Positions 37,601 to 50,034 are shown, counted from the first letter of the stretch. The stretch: 64,000 nt of DNA from Lepisosteus oculatus (GCF_040954835.1 NC_090706.1:33799148-33863147), one strand, 5' to 3'. Made by a program: numbers and translations. The notes: generated by a model from the sequence alone, not told the origin.

Positions 37601-39084
37601 GCAAGTCGCGGACAAAGCGGCCTTTCATACCTCCCCCACCAATCAAAGGCCCGAGGCCTTCACTGTCCACACAGGCCTGGGAGGCTGCTTGGCAACCAGC
37701 TGCTTGACCCAGACTCACACGTTTTTGTTCCTCATCAGGCCACTGTGCGCTTCCAATATTACATCCTTTGACACTTTCAAAGTGGAAAAGATCCTTGCTA
37801 ACCCTTAGTAACCATTACTTCTTAAGTAGGAATATTACCCTACCGCTACATGACAAACCTACAAGACAATCGTGTAAACAGTCTGTGGACCCATATTAAT
37901 CTGGTGCTTCCATTCCTGATTAAAAGAGGTTTCCTCTTCTCCCCATCAGAAAGTGGGAGGATAAGTTTTCAAAGTGATTGAAACATTTTCAGAATCAATA
38001 CATTTTCTGTATGCTTTGACATGTTAGCATGCATAAGCATTACTTCGAGATGGCTTGCCTCCTCCACCTTCTTGGAAACTACTATGGGCTTAAAAATATT
38101 TCAGGTTTTGTCTATAGAAGCTATTTTGTTTCCTTGGGTAGAAATCTCAAATATTTCTAACAAACACCTAACTGTTGTTAGGTCTTAATAAGCTTGTTTA
38201 GGCAGTAATCAAGAAACTACACTTTGCATAGCTTAAACTCAACAGCTTTCACTTACTTTATGATGGGCCTGTTTTTATTTCTCAATCAGTTCCATTACTG
38301 CAAGACTGACTTGCAAGCCAATCTGATTCTAGGCCTACACCTCATGAGGAAGAGGACACGTTTCCCCTTCATGTTTGGGTTTGACTGATTTTACTTTTCA
38401 ATGTAGGGTTTAAAAATGAGGAATAATCAAATTTAATAACCCAGGAAAGTCATTATAACAATTTAGAATATCACTCTTACTTCTGTTACTTTAAAAATCT
38501 AAAGATCTAAAAAACATATTGTACATACAAACATTTAACCTACTGCTGAAACATGACAGATTCAAACAAGCTCTTCACTTAACACGTGGTTAAAAGCCAA
38601 CTGCTCACCGGCGGCACGTGACAGAACGGAAGCCCTGTCTTCTGCTTGATCAGACGTTTCTGCTCCTCTGTGAGATGTCTCTGCTGCGGCTGGAGAGACA
38701 GGATAGCATGTTTGTTCGGCGCAGGTGGGGTCCCCCTCTGGCTTTGGTCCACCTCGTAATGGGATAAGGGTTTAGTGTTATTGTAGTCCAATAAGGGGGG
38801 CTGGCTGCTAACAGGGTTTTGGGTCAAGCTGTTGGGTGGGTGGCCCAACATGTTGGGTAGCCCACCACCTTGGAGGTAGCTTCCACCTCCAGCTTTGGGA
38901 GAACTCTTGTTTGGCAAGTTGGGGACCATGAGTTGTTTGGAGTTGGAAAAGTCCTGCTGGTAGAGAGATGGACTGGTGGGCTTTTCCATGCCGTAAGGCC
39001 CCCCAAGTGGACTTTGAGAAGAAGCAGATTGAGGCCATGGAGGCTGGTGATTAGATTGATGAAATTTCTGAGCTTGCTGCTGCT

Positions 39085-39115
<31 letters not shown>

Positions 39116-42100
39116 TTGTTGTTGTTTCTGTGCTTGTTGCTGATTTAGCATCCGCTGAGCAGCCAACTGTTGAAGCTGCTGAGCAGGGGACAAGTCTTTG
39201 GTTGAAGGACCTGGAAGCATAACAGTTTGGGGTATCTGTCTCTGGGGCTGGCCAGGGGGTTGAGAAGTAGGCATGGCTGGTGAGGAGGCAGTTCTGGCTG
39301 TGCTAGCTGGGGAGTTTGTGTGCACTGGTGGTCCTGAGGATGTGGACCTCACTTGAGGAGAGCCTGTCCGTGAATCATGCTCGAAGGTTGTAGGCGCTGG
39401 GGAGTACTCCACCTTGATATTGATAGAGTCCTGGGGTACAGATGTCTGTGCACTCGAGGGAGGCAGCTCAGAGTCTTTGCGGTCTTCAAATCCCTCATTG
39501 AAGATGTCCTGCATGTCCTCGTATGCCACTGACCTATTAAACTCCTCCATGAGCTCCTTCCACTCCTGCTCATTTAAGTTCAGGTCAGGAAACAGGTTGT
39601 TGTTGGACATGGAGCCACCAGGAGGCAGCATGCCAGGCAGGTCATCATCCATGGGCTCCTGTTTGAACTCTTTGATGCGCAGACAGTTTTCAGACTCTCG
39701 GTTCCCCCCCAAACCAGATTCAGGACCACCGCCACCATTTTTGTCCAGATTCATAGAGTGATTCCCATTAGGCTTGTCCCCACCTCTGACATGCTTATTG
39801 GATGTCCCATTTACTCCAACCAGAGCGTCCTCAATACACAGCTTCTTGGCTGCAGAGTACCCATCTCCAAAACCATTAGCCTGGTCCCCATTCAGTGGGG
39901 AGGCCACATTCTCCAGCTTTCTCTTAACCGTTTCTTGGAGCTGTAAGAAACAAAGCATTGTGACAGTTAAAAACCATAAGCAGAAGTAGTTGCACCGGAC
40001 CTGGCAGTACATATGTCACCAGACACAAACTATCTTTTATATTAACAAAAGGAAACTTGCATTTTTCTACCCCAACAGTAGAACTCTGTAAATTGAGACA
40101 CAATCGGGGCCTTTGAATGTCAGTTGACTAAATTAAATGACTCATACTGTACCTCACAAATGAGACACATGCAGAAAAACTGACAAACGAACAAAATGAA
40201 GCCAAACAGCTTATTGCCAGATATTAGTAAGTTCTTTATCACAGCCAGCGAAAAAAAAAAAGTCTCATCAGGACTTTCCACAAGAAAGCACACTGTATTT
40301 AAAAAGAAGTCTCATGATCTCAAATATTGAGATCAACAAATATACTTTTACATGTTAGTAATAGGTAGCTGTGGAAGCATGAAAACAATCACAGTAACAG
40401 TAGCACTTCCGTCCCATTCTGCTTACTACTTCTATGTATAGTAGAGTTTGACAGTTTGGCTGAGGTATAGTAAGATACCTTTCTTTCAGACAGCTGGCCT
40501 AGGAGGGAGTCATCCTACACACAAAATCAAACAACACAAGAATAACACTGTGATAACTGATTAATCTAGTGCTTTGGCTGAATTTCTTACAAGTTTTTCG
40601 TTATGCTTAGTAGGAAATGCATTCAAAAACAAATACAACTATGCCTGATTTTACTACTGACATGATAAACTGGATATGACGGAGCTAGGCCTGAATTCTT
40701 AAGATTAGAAATGCTGACTATAAGTACTAATTTGCCAAGTAGAACCACGTGCTAAAACAACTGAGTACCATTAACCAATCAAAGAGCCAATCACCAGGAC
40801 AAAGTCTGGGAGGCCTTCTCCTATATAAAGATAAGAAACCTAGCCAATTTGGTCTGATCCATGCAGGCTATTGCAATTCACCATGCTTAAGTCTAAAGAG
40901 ACCTCAGATGACCTCAGGAAGGGTTGAGTGCTCATGAATCTAGAGAGGGTTATAAAACTATAGCAAAATGCTTTGGAAGTCAGACTACTTCCAAGACAAA
41001 TAGTATAGACATGGAGAAAAAATAAGACCTGGGGAGAACATCAGGTCCTCTATCGGTAGGTTTAATTTAATAAATAAACCAATACATATTTGTATGTGTC
41101 CGTTATTTCGGTTATCTTCACTGCAGTTCAGATTGCAAAATAAAGTGTTCACATGCAGTGCTGCTTGAATGTAGGTGGTATAATGAGTATGTTTTCGCAT
41201 TAAATGCTAATAAAGTGCCATATTCAGAAAGGATATTTGCAAGAGCATCATTAGATGTTCTTTAAAAACTGTATCTGAAAGCATAGGACCAATAAGTGTC
41301 CACCTATATTGTTACATTTATGAGAAACTACAGTGGTGCTAGAAAGTTTGTGAACCCTTTAGAATTGTCTGAATTTCTGAATAATTGTGACCTACAATGT
41401 GATCAGATCTTCATCCAAGCCATAAAATATAAAGAGAATGCAATAAAACAAATAACACACAAAAGGATATACTTTTTCATTCATTTATTGATCAAAATGA
41501 TCCAACATTAAACGTCTTTGTCGGAAAAATATGTGAACCTCTAGGATTATCAATTCAGTTTAGGGGTCTAAGTAGTCAGGAGTGTCAATCAATGGGATGA
41601 CAATCAGGTGTGGGTGGCCCTGCCCTGTTTAAAAAACATAAACCTTAGTCTTCACTACCAAAGTCTGGTCTTCACCACACAGGTATGTGAATACATGCCA
41701 TGCCTTGATCAAAGGACATTTCTGAGGAACTCTGAAAAAGAGTTGTCAATGCTCATCAGGCTAGAAGGTTACAAAACAATTTCTAAAGACTTTGGGCTTC
41801 ACCAATCCACTGTCAGAAATGTAGAAAATTCAACACAATTGTTACTCCCCCCAGGAGTGGTCGTCCAACAAAAATCACCCCAAGAGCAAAGCATATAATA
41901 TTCCAGGAGATCACAAAGAACCCCAGGGAAACGTCTAAGGCTCTGCAGGCCTCTCTAGCACTGGTTAATGTCAGTGTTCACAAGTCCACCAGCAGGCAAA
42001 CACTGAAGGGAGGACAGCAAGGAGGAAGCCACTACTCTCCAGGAAGAACATTGCTGCCCATTTAAAGTTTGCTAAAGACCACCTGGATGAGCCAGAAGAC

Positions 42101-45100
42101 TACTGGAAGAATGTTCTCTGGACGAGATGAGTCAAAAATAGATTTTTGTTTTAAACGAGAAACATTATGTTTGGCAAAAACCAAACACTGCATTCCAACA
42201 TAAGAACCTCATCCCAACCATGAAACACGATGGTGGTAGTATCATGGTATGAGGCTGTTTTGTTGCCACGGGACCAGGATGGCTTGCCATCATTGATGGA
42301 ACTATGAATTCTGGAGTGTACCAGCACATTCTTCAGGACAACATCAGGGTATCCGTCAGTGAACTGAAGCTCAACAGAAGGTGGGTCTTGCAGCAAGACA
42401 ACGACCCTAAACACACAAGTCAGTCTACCAAAGAATGGCTGAAGAAGAAGAAGAAGAAGAAATTTCTCATTTTGGAATGGCCGAGTCAAAGTCCAGATCT
42501 TAATCCAATAGAAATGTTGTGACAGGACCTAAAGCAGGGTGTTTGTGCAAGAAAGACCACCAACATCACTGAGTTGAAGCAGTTCTGTAAGGAGGAATGG
42601 GCCAAAATCCTCCAAGCTCCAAGTTACTGTAAATGTTTGGTTGATGTCACTGCTGCTCAAGGGGGTCACACCAGTTACTGAAAGCATAGGTTCACATACT
42701 TTCTCTGACAAAGACATTTAATGTTGGATCAGTTTGATCAGTAAACGACTAAAAAAGTATATCCTTTTGTGTGTTATTTGTTTTATTCGGTTCTCTATTT
42801 TTACGACTTAGATGAAGATCTGATCACATTGAAGGTCACATTTATGCAGAAATCCAGAAAATTCTAAAACGTTCACAAACTTTCTAGCACCACTGTAGAA
42901 GGATTTTTTCAAAACTTTTATTACTAGTTGCTAGTTATTCTGGTGCTTCCAGTTAGTAAAACCATTCCATTACTGTATTTACTATAAAATCAACTGCTAA
43001 CCTTGAACAGAAATAACCCTGTACAAAATACTAACGCCAGGGTTTGCTAACTCAAAGTTATGACAAAGTTTTACCGATGCAGACCCTCTTCAAGGCAGTT
43101 TAAAATACATACTCCTGGCACACAACTCTCAATCTAGGAATATTTTTAACTTTTACACACAACTGAGCTGGCACACCCTCAAATTTATGATCTCAAGAAA
43201 CTTAAATCCCATTTGGTGTCAGGGTTATGTGAAAAAAAGAGAGACAAGGGGGAAAATAGTAAGGATTTAAAGTCACCATCATCCTCTCATCTCACAGATT
43301 TCAGTTAATCAGTAACCAGTCAAGGAACCTTAATCAGCAGGTTCCACTCAATGAACTGTGAGTGGCCTGTGGTACCCCCTAATCGTGATCAAAAGCAGTA
43401 GATACCTGCAAAATACAAAAAATTGTCTATGTCAAGATACTAGGTAGGTTTATGTGATCCTATTTATGTTAGTTTAATATTAATCCAATGTTCACTTTAA
43501 AAATGACAAATCCAAAATAAATATCAAATGTATATATAGTACTGTATTAAAACACAAGCAACTATTATATTTAAATATTAATTAGGCCTTTTAAAAAAAA
43601 AGACTAAACCTAATGAGAAACGTAGAATCCAGGTTACTCTGGGTAGAGTCTGGTTGCTGTTTGCAGTTTTTTAAAAAAACTTGGCGAGTGCTCAGGTAAT
43701 CCAGAGTCTGTTTCGGGATTAAGTCCGTCACCAGGCAGAGCTCATCATATTGCCACCTCCGCGACGTAGAGAGGTGGATACCACCATAGTAATTACAGCA
43801 AGGAACTATAACCAAAAACTAAACCTTGCACAGTCTGGGGCAACACTCAACCACACAGAAGTAACATCTGCAGGATTTTAGGTCTATGCTGATGGAGGGG
43901 TATTGCACCGTCATCTGAAAATAATTCACTACCAGAGAAACTGAAGAGCTCATTTGGAGTTTTGAAAGTACAGTGAGTAACTAAAGTAGAAAATGACTAA
44001 CGATGACCAAGATCTTCATATGCTCTGCAGTAACTATCAGTAGAGAAGAGACAGCGTTAAACAGAAACAGGTTATTTCATTTTTATGATGTGCTTTTCAT
44101 CCAACTAGGCTCTCCAATACGGCACTCTGCCAGCTGAGAAAAGGCTACAAAAGGCAGCCGATACTGGAGAAATTTCAAAACCAAGTTCTCCAGCTGAAGC
44201 CTACACAATGATCCTTTACAATACTGGACTGTGTGCCCGAATGTGTAAAACAATCTCTGAATACAGAGCACACCCTTAATGCATTCACTAATCTGCGAGA
44301 CTGAGCTTTTGATCTCTGTGTTCTAATGGAAGCGCAATGCAGTGACTCATCGCAGCTCGTAACTACCTCCACAAGAGCACCGACTTCCATAACGGCCCCC
44401 AAACCTGAATAACTGGTCTGCTTCAGCACATTCACTCACTTTCACGATGCCCCCCCCCCACCCAGCCACCTAATACACACACACTTCCCCCATCCCTCCT
44501 GAGATTTAAGCCACATGAAACAAATTACCATGTGTATAGACGGGATCTGACAACACAAAAACCAAAGCAGAAGCTTCAATGAAGCGAGTAAGCGTGCCGA
44601 ATTCCTCCTCTAATACACCAAAAGGCTGTCTCCTTTTGAAGGCATAACACCACAATGTGATTCACTTTGTCTGCAAAGTTGGAACAGAGCTTTCAGCCGT
44701 GTGAGGGATTTAATTGAATATTTAACCCAGCAGAATCTGAAGTGAGTGCCGTTCTATGGAACACAGAGAACTGGGGTCTTTTCAATTGATCTTTTACTGT
44801 AGGATCATTGAATTCCTGTTATGTACTTTAAGAAATCTCCAGAAATCTAGTATTTCACAACTATGTGAAAGACCTGACAAAACACTCTCTTTACCTTAAA
44901 AAGCAAACGGTAATGAAAGAAGTATCTGACTGCGCTGAACAAGCACTTTTATTTTTAGGACAGGCTGCAGATATTTCTAAACACTTTGTGAAGACCTGTG
45001 CTTGAATCTAGCCCCATAATTGGTTTCAACAAATTTTGCCCATATGGCACTTTGAAATGAAGGCAGAGCACTAAAAAAACACAGCCTTTTGATGCTGGCA

Positions 45101-48100
45101 AAACTGTCTTACACTGACAGCTTCTTATTGACTGAGGGTGTGTCAAGAGAAAACACAATGAGCCAAATCAGTACTGAGTAATGATTACAGTACATGGTTT
45201 CATTTGAACCTGCTACCATTTTTATTATTCAAACTCCATGTTGAGCTCCTGAACAGGGCAGACTAAAGCTCAACGAGAAAGAAAATAGAGTTTATTTTCC
45301 AAAATGCTTCATTAAATAAAAAAAGTGTACTTTGCGCAATTGTCTAAACAATAGCAAAATCTGCATTCAATTAAGAATTCGATTTTAAAATACCATAGAA
45401 GGGCTAAATCCATAGAAACCACTAGATGATTTCGTCCGTCTCGTCATTTATTAAAAGTCTTTTGCTTTTCATTGAAGTCCTGCGAAGCAGCACTATCCCC
45501 ACCTGCAATAATGTCTTGCAGTACCTGTTCAAATTCAGTACTCCCTCAGAGCCCAACTCTCTCAGTAAGCTTGATGAATTGGTTTCACCATTAAAGCCAA
45601 CTGATTTCACTGGATCTCATTCATAGTAACGAAAGGCCAAGTAAGGTGACAGCAGCTGGGAAATAAACACATGCCTATGCTACAAGGTTTAAAACAGTAC
45701 TTTCAGATCCATAATATTTAGGATCCTGCATAGCTTAAAACCTTAAATGTTACTTTCCCTTTGGCTTTATAGAGACAACAATACTATTAATATTTATGGT
45801 AATAAAAAGAAGATACCTTATACAGAACCAGATGCATTGCACAATACTATTTTTCAGATTTAGTTTTCCAGGAGGATTTGAGTTGCCTCATTATTACAAC
45901 TTTGCTAGATTTTTTTTTAACTTTCATAAAACTTAAAAGTTGCTTCAGTTTGGAGGCAATCAACTAAACCCTTGTGGAAAATGTTACGAAACCTATTAAT
46001 TTGTCAACAGCGGAGAGATTTCTTAACACTAACAAATGAAATACAAAACATCTCGCTTAAATTATTTGAAATATACACAGGGCACGCAGGGGACTCATTA
46101 CAAATGTTCCTGTTAGCTTAAGCAACATGTTATCCACATGCAAAATCCTCCAAACACAAATACCACTTCTGTAGCTCTGTTTAGTATTTTCCATCTTTGA
46201 TGCTGGTTGTCTTTTTATTGTTTGCATAGTACAGCATTTCTTCCTTGTGCGTTAGACGAGTTGAAGGAATTATAATTTTTGTAATTATCTGTATGCATTA
46301 TACATCCTAATTATTTATATAAAAAAATGTAATAAGCAGGAAAGTAAACATGTCACTCTTCAGTTAGAATGTCAAAATAGGTTACTAGCAGCCAGAGACA
46401 CTGCATCACTAATCCAATGGGTATATCAGATATATGATCACTTAACAATAGCACTTGGGTCTAAACTAACAGAAGTTGTAAGAGTAGTGCTTATCTTTTT
46501 GCAGTCTTCACCTCTGTAAAAAGTTATCATGGTGGACAGATCGGAATGAAATCCCAACTCTGTACAACATGGAGTGACGAAAAGAATTCCTTTCTGGTTC
46601 TTTGCAAACCACAAGAATCTGAGGAAGGCAGCACAAAGTACAGTCTCTATCACTGAATGCAGCAGCACTTCTACCAAGAAAATGATCGTCACACGATAAT
46701 ATTCAGAGTGGGACACCATGTTGGAAATCAACTCTCCATTTAGAATATTTCAGAAAAAGCATAAAGTACTCTAGAGAAAGCTTTAGTACCTCAACAAAGT
46801 GGAAAACCATGGCCCACAGTATTTAACAGAAGTGGGATTTATAACTATTCAGTCACATATTCCTTTTCATCAGGGAAAGGACAAGGAGATAGCAGAAGTC
46901 ACAATGGAAAACACTTCTCAGTGTCCAACTCCTCTGCTGGCTAACACCATAGACATCATGGCCACCGACCTGAGAAGGGGCTTCTTTATAAGAAGGGTCA
47001 CAGAAACATACAGAAGGTGGAAATAATGGATTTGAAATAAGAAACTGAATAGTGGGTTAGGTCTCATTTTTCAGAGGAATCTGGCCTTTGTTGCTAATGC
47101 ACCATTAGCAATGAAAGAAAAAGGTGCTCAGACTGCAGATAGAACAAACACACAAGAGGTATATTGTGTGTGCGCAGATAATAAGTTATCTGAAACGGGT
47201 GTGCATATGATGAATTAACTGGGTTCAGCACTGGTATCCCTAAAGTTCCTGTGCAGATTTCATGCTGATTTCCTGAAAATAGCAGGTAAGGCTGAATGCT
47301 CACCTTTTTGCTTTAAACTTTAAATTTAAATGGTTTTGCAAAATCATTTTGATACCCGTTACCATCAGATATGGCTTAATATGGACACAAGCCTATATAA
47401 AATGCATTAATTGCCAGATGTATGTGAACACTTTTCAGTGAGGCTTTGTTGCCAATTCAAAGGTCAGAACCAACCAATCAAAGCAGATTATGATAATCTG
47501 AATAAAATAATTTTGCTGGCTATTTCCTTTCCCATGAAGGCTATTAAATGACATGCTAGGAGAAATAAATTTGGATAGTCGATGTGCTGTACATTATATT
47601 AAATAGATCTGCTACCTTACATTTATGAATATTAAAGGATTTTTAAGTTATTCGATAGTGGCTTTGCCAAAATAGTGTCTCGTAAAGCTGCACGAATATC
47701 AGTTATTTGCACAGGCACTATTAAAAACTGGTCAAGACTGACAAACTGTAACAGCCATCACAATCACGAACATAAAAAACCTGATAAATTTGATCAAAAT
47801 GAGCCGTGATGTTTTAATGTCTATGACCATTATTTAAACTGAAAAGGTGTGTAAACTGAAGATCTCATCGTACAGTTAAATTTTAATAAGGCTGAAGGCA
47901 GGGCTGTCCTGTCCTGATCTTGAAGGTCTGGTGTGTCTGCAGGTTGTTGGTCTCTTTAAAGCACCTCAAAGAGCTGGGAGAAACTGTGGAACTGGTCCCA
48001 TTAAGCCAGTAATGAACTGATCTGGCTTGCTAACTGCCAGGTAAGAATGTAAGATTTAAGGTATACCTGTTATCAAGCATTTTAAATGAGAACTTGGGGC

Positions 48101-50034
48101 ATGTCAACACTGAGTCTCCAATCCTGGTATGGAACTATCCAGCACATAAGTAACTGTCAAATCAATTTTTCCCCCATCTTAAAGCCCTTCAGCTCCCATA
48201 TTTGAAAAACAAATACCCGAAGGAGACCCCATAGCCAAAACGCTGCATTTCCTTTCTTTTCTGAAAACTTGTTCCTTTGGAAGAACAAATGCTTATTTGG
48301 GGTGGCCTACAAGTCTAACTAAATAACCCTGGTATAAAAAGAAAAAGCACTGTTTAACTGACAAATTGTGATCCCTTGTAGGTAAGAATCTACACTGAGT
48401 TTTTACAACATGCATGCTATTGAGCAAAGACGAATGACACGACTCTCCCTGCAAATATACAGCACTCCCAGTTTCATCATTACACAAGTTGTTGTGAAAC
48501 TAAAAAAAAAATTGCAAGTAAAAGCTGTGAAGGCCCTTGAGGGAAAAGCTGTTTTGATAAAATGTATTTGTATCTGGAGACATTAAATTCAGAAAACATT
48601 TTGCATTGACTATTTATGGATGCTATTTGATATTTTTCTAACCAGTGTTACTGCTTACATATTAAAGGAGCACAACATGTTCTTAAACACCTGAAGAAGA
48701 CTTCACAGCCGAAACGTTGAGTTTTCTCTCTTCTCTTTTCAGCATGGAATAAACCTATTACTTGTTCCTTTGCAGACTACACATCCTGACACAGCTACCC
48801 ACCTGAACATGTTCTTGAACTACTACCACACAGGTAAAAGTTGATTTTACATTGGTGGTGCTAGAATATTCAGATATGGAATTAATCATCCAAAACCTAC
48901 TGATCACCTACAGACCACATTTGTTTTCTGTGCATTTATGAAGTGACTGTCAGAGTTTGGATATGTCAATAGCCATCACTTGTTTTCGGCACAATCAGCA
49001 GACAATAGGGGGTCCAGATTTAACATCAGTATACTGCAAATACAGAACCTATAACTAGCGTTATGAGGGGGTAATGCAATAACACCCATCACTGAGGTCA
49101 CTTCTCCTGCTTTCCTTCATAGACAGCAGTACCCAAAAGCAAAAACTCGAAATGTCTTAAAAACACATTGAGTAACTTTTTTTTCTGCATCACAAGTTAA
49201 GCTAGATAACCTTTTCAATCAGCCACACAGCTAAGACTGGCCTTTAGTTAAAGTCTCACTAGACTTCAGTCTATGCCCCCTACCTTAAAGAAGTCTACAT
49301 GGTGACATTTTATTTCACTACACTGTCATACCAAACTGGGTTTCATGAAATCAGAATGACATCAGTTTAAGAACATGTTTAAACTCGCACGGTATGACTT
49401 CATAAAAGGAGTCATCATATTCGCCCAGATTTTAATGGAATTACAGCAGCGTTATAAGTGGCAAAGTGCCAAATACTCCCCAAACTGCTGGAGTTCAGAG
49501 GTCAGTCCAGATGGGGGGGGTTTCTTCCCCCCAGATGCACAGAGCATTCCTCTTAGATGAAGCAAAACTCGGTCTGTGGCTTGAGTGCTTCATATCTCCA
49601 ACACAAAGTTGAAAGTTCATTAACGGGCATTTAGCTTTCAAGCATCCCCTGGAAAAGCAAATCGAAATGCAAAACCAGGCAACACAGCATCACAACTCAA
49701 GCGCGCTTACCGCAATCAGAGTGCTGTTCCGGCTCTGCTCTCCGGGGCCGCCGTCCGTCATCTCAGTGCTGCTACCCCCGGTGCCAGCCCCCCTGAGTCC
49801 CGCCTGGTCAGACGCCGGCTGCGCCTGTCTGTGCTTGCTCGCCCGCTTGGCCTTAGTCTGCAGGCAGCGCTGGTGCAAGGTGAAGGTGTGCTGGCGCTCG
49901 ATCTCCAGCCGCTCCATCGCCGTGTTGTCGTAGCGGCTCTCGCAGCTGCTGTGATGCAGCCTGAAGAGCTCGATGCGCCGCCTGAGCCGCTCCATCACGG
50001 CGCTGTGCCGCGGCACCACGAAATCCGCCATCAT
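30581..50034 (-). CDS. maml1: Mastermind-like 1, Notch transcriptional co-activator (complete)
   Basis: MAML1 binds the groove made by the Notch intracellular domain and CSL/RBPJ and recruits p300/CBP in the nucleus. Five exons join in frame as 50034-49711, 39940-38609, 35662-35435, 32647-32530 and 31608-30581, about 1009 residues against 1016 in human. The N-terminal basic helix ([20 protein letters not shown]) is the Notch/CSL-binding segment. Exon 2 holds LQETVKRK, the acidic [12 protein letters not shown] motif and a 17-Gln run. Exon 3 has a second Gln run. The C-terminus [20 protein letters not shown] matches the MAML1 end. The start was chosen at the first of two adjacent ATG codons; human has a short extension upstream. 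MAML2 and MAML3 are paralogues, but the motif match and the canx/ltc4s neighbours select MAML1. Confidence 0.95.
31609..32529. other. maml1: maml1 intron 4
   Basis: 921 bp with canonical ends and no recognised feature. Confidence 0.6.
32530..32647 (-). CDS. maml1: maml1 exon 4: EKQ...[12 protein letters not shown]
   Basis: 118 nt. It encodes a Gln-rich start, then [15 protein letters not shown] and QQVNQFQ, near-identical to human at [12 protein letters not shown]. Acceptor TTTCAG and donor GTGCTG; it leaves phase 1. Confidence 0.93.
32648..35434. other. maml1: maml1 intron 3
   Basis: 2787 bp. The stretch 32890-33210 is less AT-rich and carries short overlapping plus ORFs that I could not assign to any family. 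A TTCTGTATGTTGTA segment is repeated at about 33314 and 33389. Confidence 0.5.
35435..35662 (-). CDS. maml1: maml1 exon 3: Gln-rich, with tandem NAGNAG acceptor
   Basis: 228 nt (76 codons) if the first of two adjacent CAG acceptors is used, or 225 nt if the second is. It encodes [16 protein letters not shown] and RQLMAEQ, matching the human QQQAAVMK and QQHLLAEQ segments. Donor GTATTG. Confidence 0.92.
35498..35518 (-). repeat. maml1: Pure (CAG)7 in maml1 exon 3
   Basis: Seven uninterrupted CAG codons within the [16 protein letters not shown] segment. Confidence 0.9.
37242..37392 (+). repeat. tRNA-derived SINE body fragment
   Basis: In maml1 intron 2. It reads GCAGTGTGGATTAATCACTA, AGGTTCGGGACTCGGA, GAACAAGGCACCTGACTCAG, and ends GCTTTGGATAGGAGTGTCC. 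These are the blocks of a widespread fish SINE whose tail is normally GCTTTGGATAAAAGCGTC. Confidence 0.65.
37480..37496 (+). repeat. G17 homopolymer
   Basis: A run of 17 G in maml1 intron 2, C17 on the transcribed pre-mRNA strand. Confidence 0.9.
38609..39940 (-). CDS. maml1: maml1 exon 2: activation region and polyglutamine
   Basis: 1332 nt, 444 codons, phase 0 on both sides. Acceptor TTACAG precedes LQETVKRK; donor GTGAGC follows CHVPP. Landmarks are [10 protein letters not shown], the [12 protein letters not shown] acidic motif, [14 protein letters not shown], the poly-Gln run at 39074-39124 and the [19 protein letters not shown] segment, all in the same order as human MAML1. Confidence 0.95.
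39074..39124 (-). repeat. maml1: Mixed CAG/CAA repeat encoding 17 Gln
   Basis: The coding strand alternates blocks of CAA and CAG, so it is an interrupted repeat. Human MAML proteins also carry Gln-rich tracts. Confidence 0.9.
40775..40830 (+). promoter_or_regulatory. CCAAT-CCAAT-TATA cluster, antisense in maml1 intron 1
   Basis: Two CCAAT boxes (40775-40779 and 40787-40791) precede TATATAAAG (40822-40830) by 30 to 45 bp, a textbook core-promoter arrangement on the plus strand. No long ORF follows, so it could drive a non-coding RNA, be a relic of an LTR, or be chance. Confidence 0.3.
41331..42895 (+). mobile_element. Tc1/mariner element with long terminal inverted repeats (dead)
   Basis: The ends are inverted repeats beginning CAGTGGTGCTAGAAAGTTTG and are flanked by TA at 41329 and 42896, the Tc1 target duplication. 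The inverted repeats extend for roughly 190 bp each and include a shared GATCAGATCTTCATC block. Between them lies a broken DD34E transposase reading frame. It is about 1.57 kb, the usual full length. It lies in maml1 intron 1, antisense to the gene. Confidence 0.92.
41690..42690 (+). pseudogene. Tc1-type DD34E transposase pseudogene
   Basis: N-terminal helix-turn-helix sequence is visible ([15 protein letters not shown]). The catalytic blocks include [18 protein letters not shown] and [10 protein letters not shown]. In-frame stops and frameshifts interrupt the frame, for example a stop directly after NPIEML. An AAG run at 42441-42462 has added about three Lys between the second Asp and the Glu. 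Confidence 0.88.
42898..47895. other. maml1: maml1 intron 1, middle part
   Basis: About 5 kb with short ORFs only, a C-rich run near 44450 and no recognised exon or named repeat. Confidence 0.4.
47896..48030 (+). repeat. Probable non-autonomous DNA-transposon fragment
   Basis: It reads GGCAGGGCTGTCCTGTCCTG, ATCTTGAAGGTCTGGTG, then TCTGCAGGTTGTTGG, resembling a common interspersed repeat of fish (GGGCTGTCCAATCCTGATCC type). Ends and duplication were not determined. Confidence 0.4.
48674..48820 (+). mobile_element. Solo Penelope-like terminal fragment with flanking direct repeats
   Basis: In maml1 intron 1. It starts CTGAAGA (48691) with GAAA at 48711, then CTTCTCTTTTCAGCATGGAA and TAAACC, and continues through TGACACAGCTACCCAC. 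The same order is found at 18640-18760 on the minus strand. Direct repeats AACATGTTCTTAAAC (48674-48688) and AACATGTTCTTGAAC (48806-48820) flank it, 14 of 15 bases alike, as a target-site duplication would be. Confidence 0.5.
49711..50034 (-). CDS. maml1: maml1 exon 1: Notch/CSL-binding helix
   Basis: 324 nt coding and GC-rich, unlike its surroundings. It encodes the [16 protein letters not shown] start, then [20 protein letters not shown], and a Gly/Ser-rich end. Donor GTAAGC in phase 0. Two in-frame ATGs are adjacent at 50034-50029. Confidence 0.95.

Noticed and set aside
38870-39148. Leu-rich plus-strand ORF
   Set aside because: Antisense shadow of the maml1 poly-Gln tract; the Leu run is just the reverse of CAG/CAA.
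46438-46731. 97-codon minus-strand ORF
   Set aside because: No motif, no splice-compatible partner and no sign of selection; expected by chance in a long intron.
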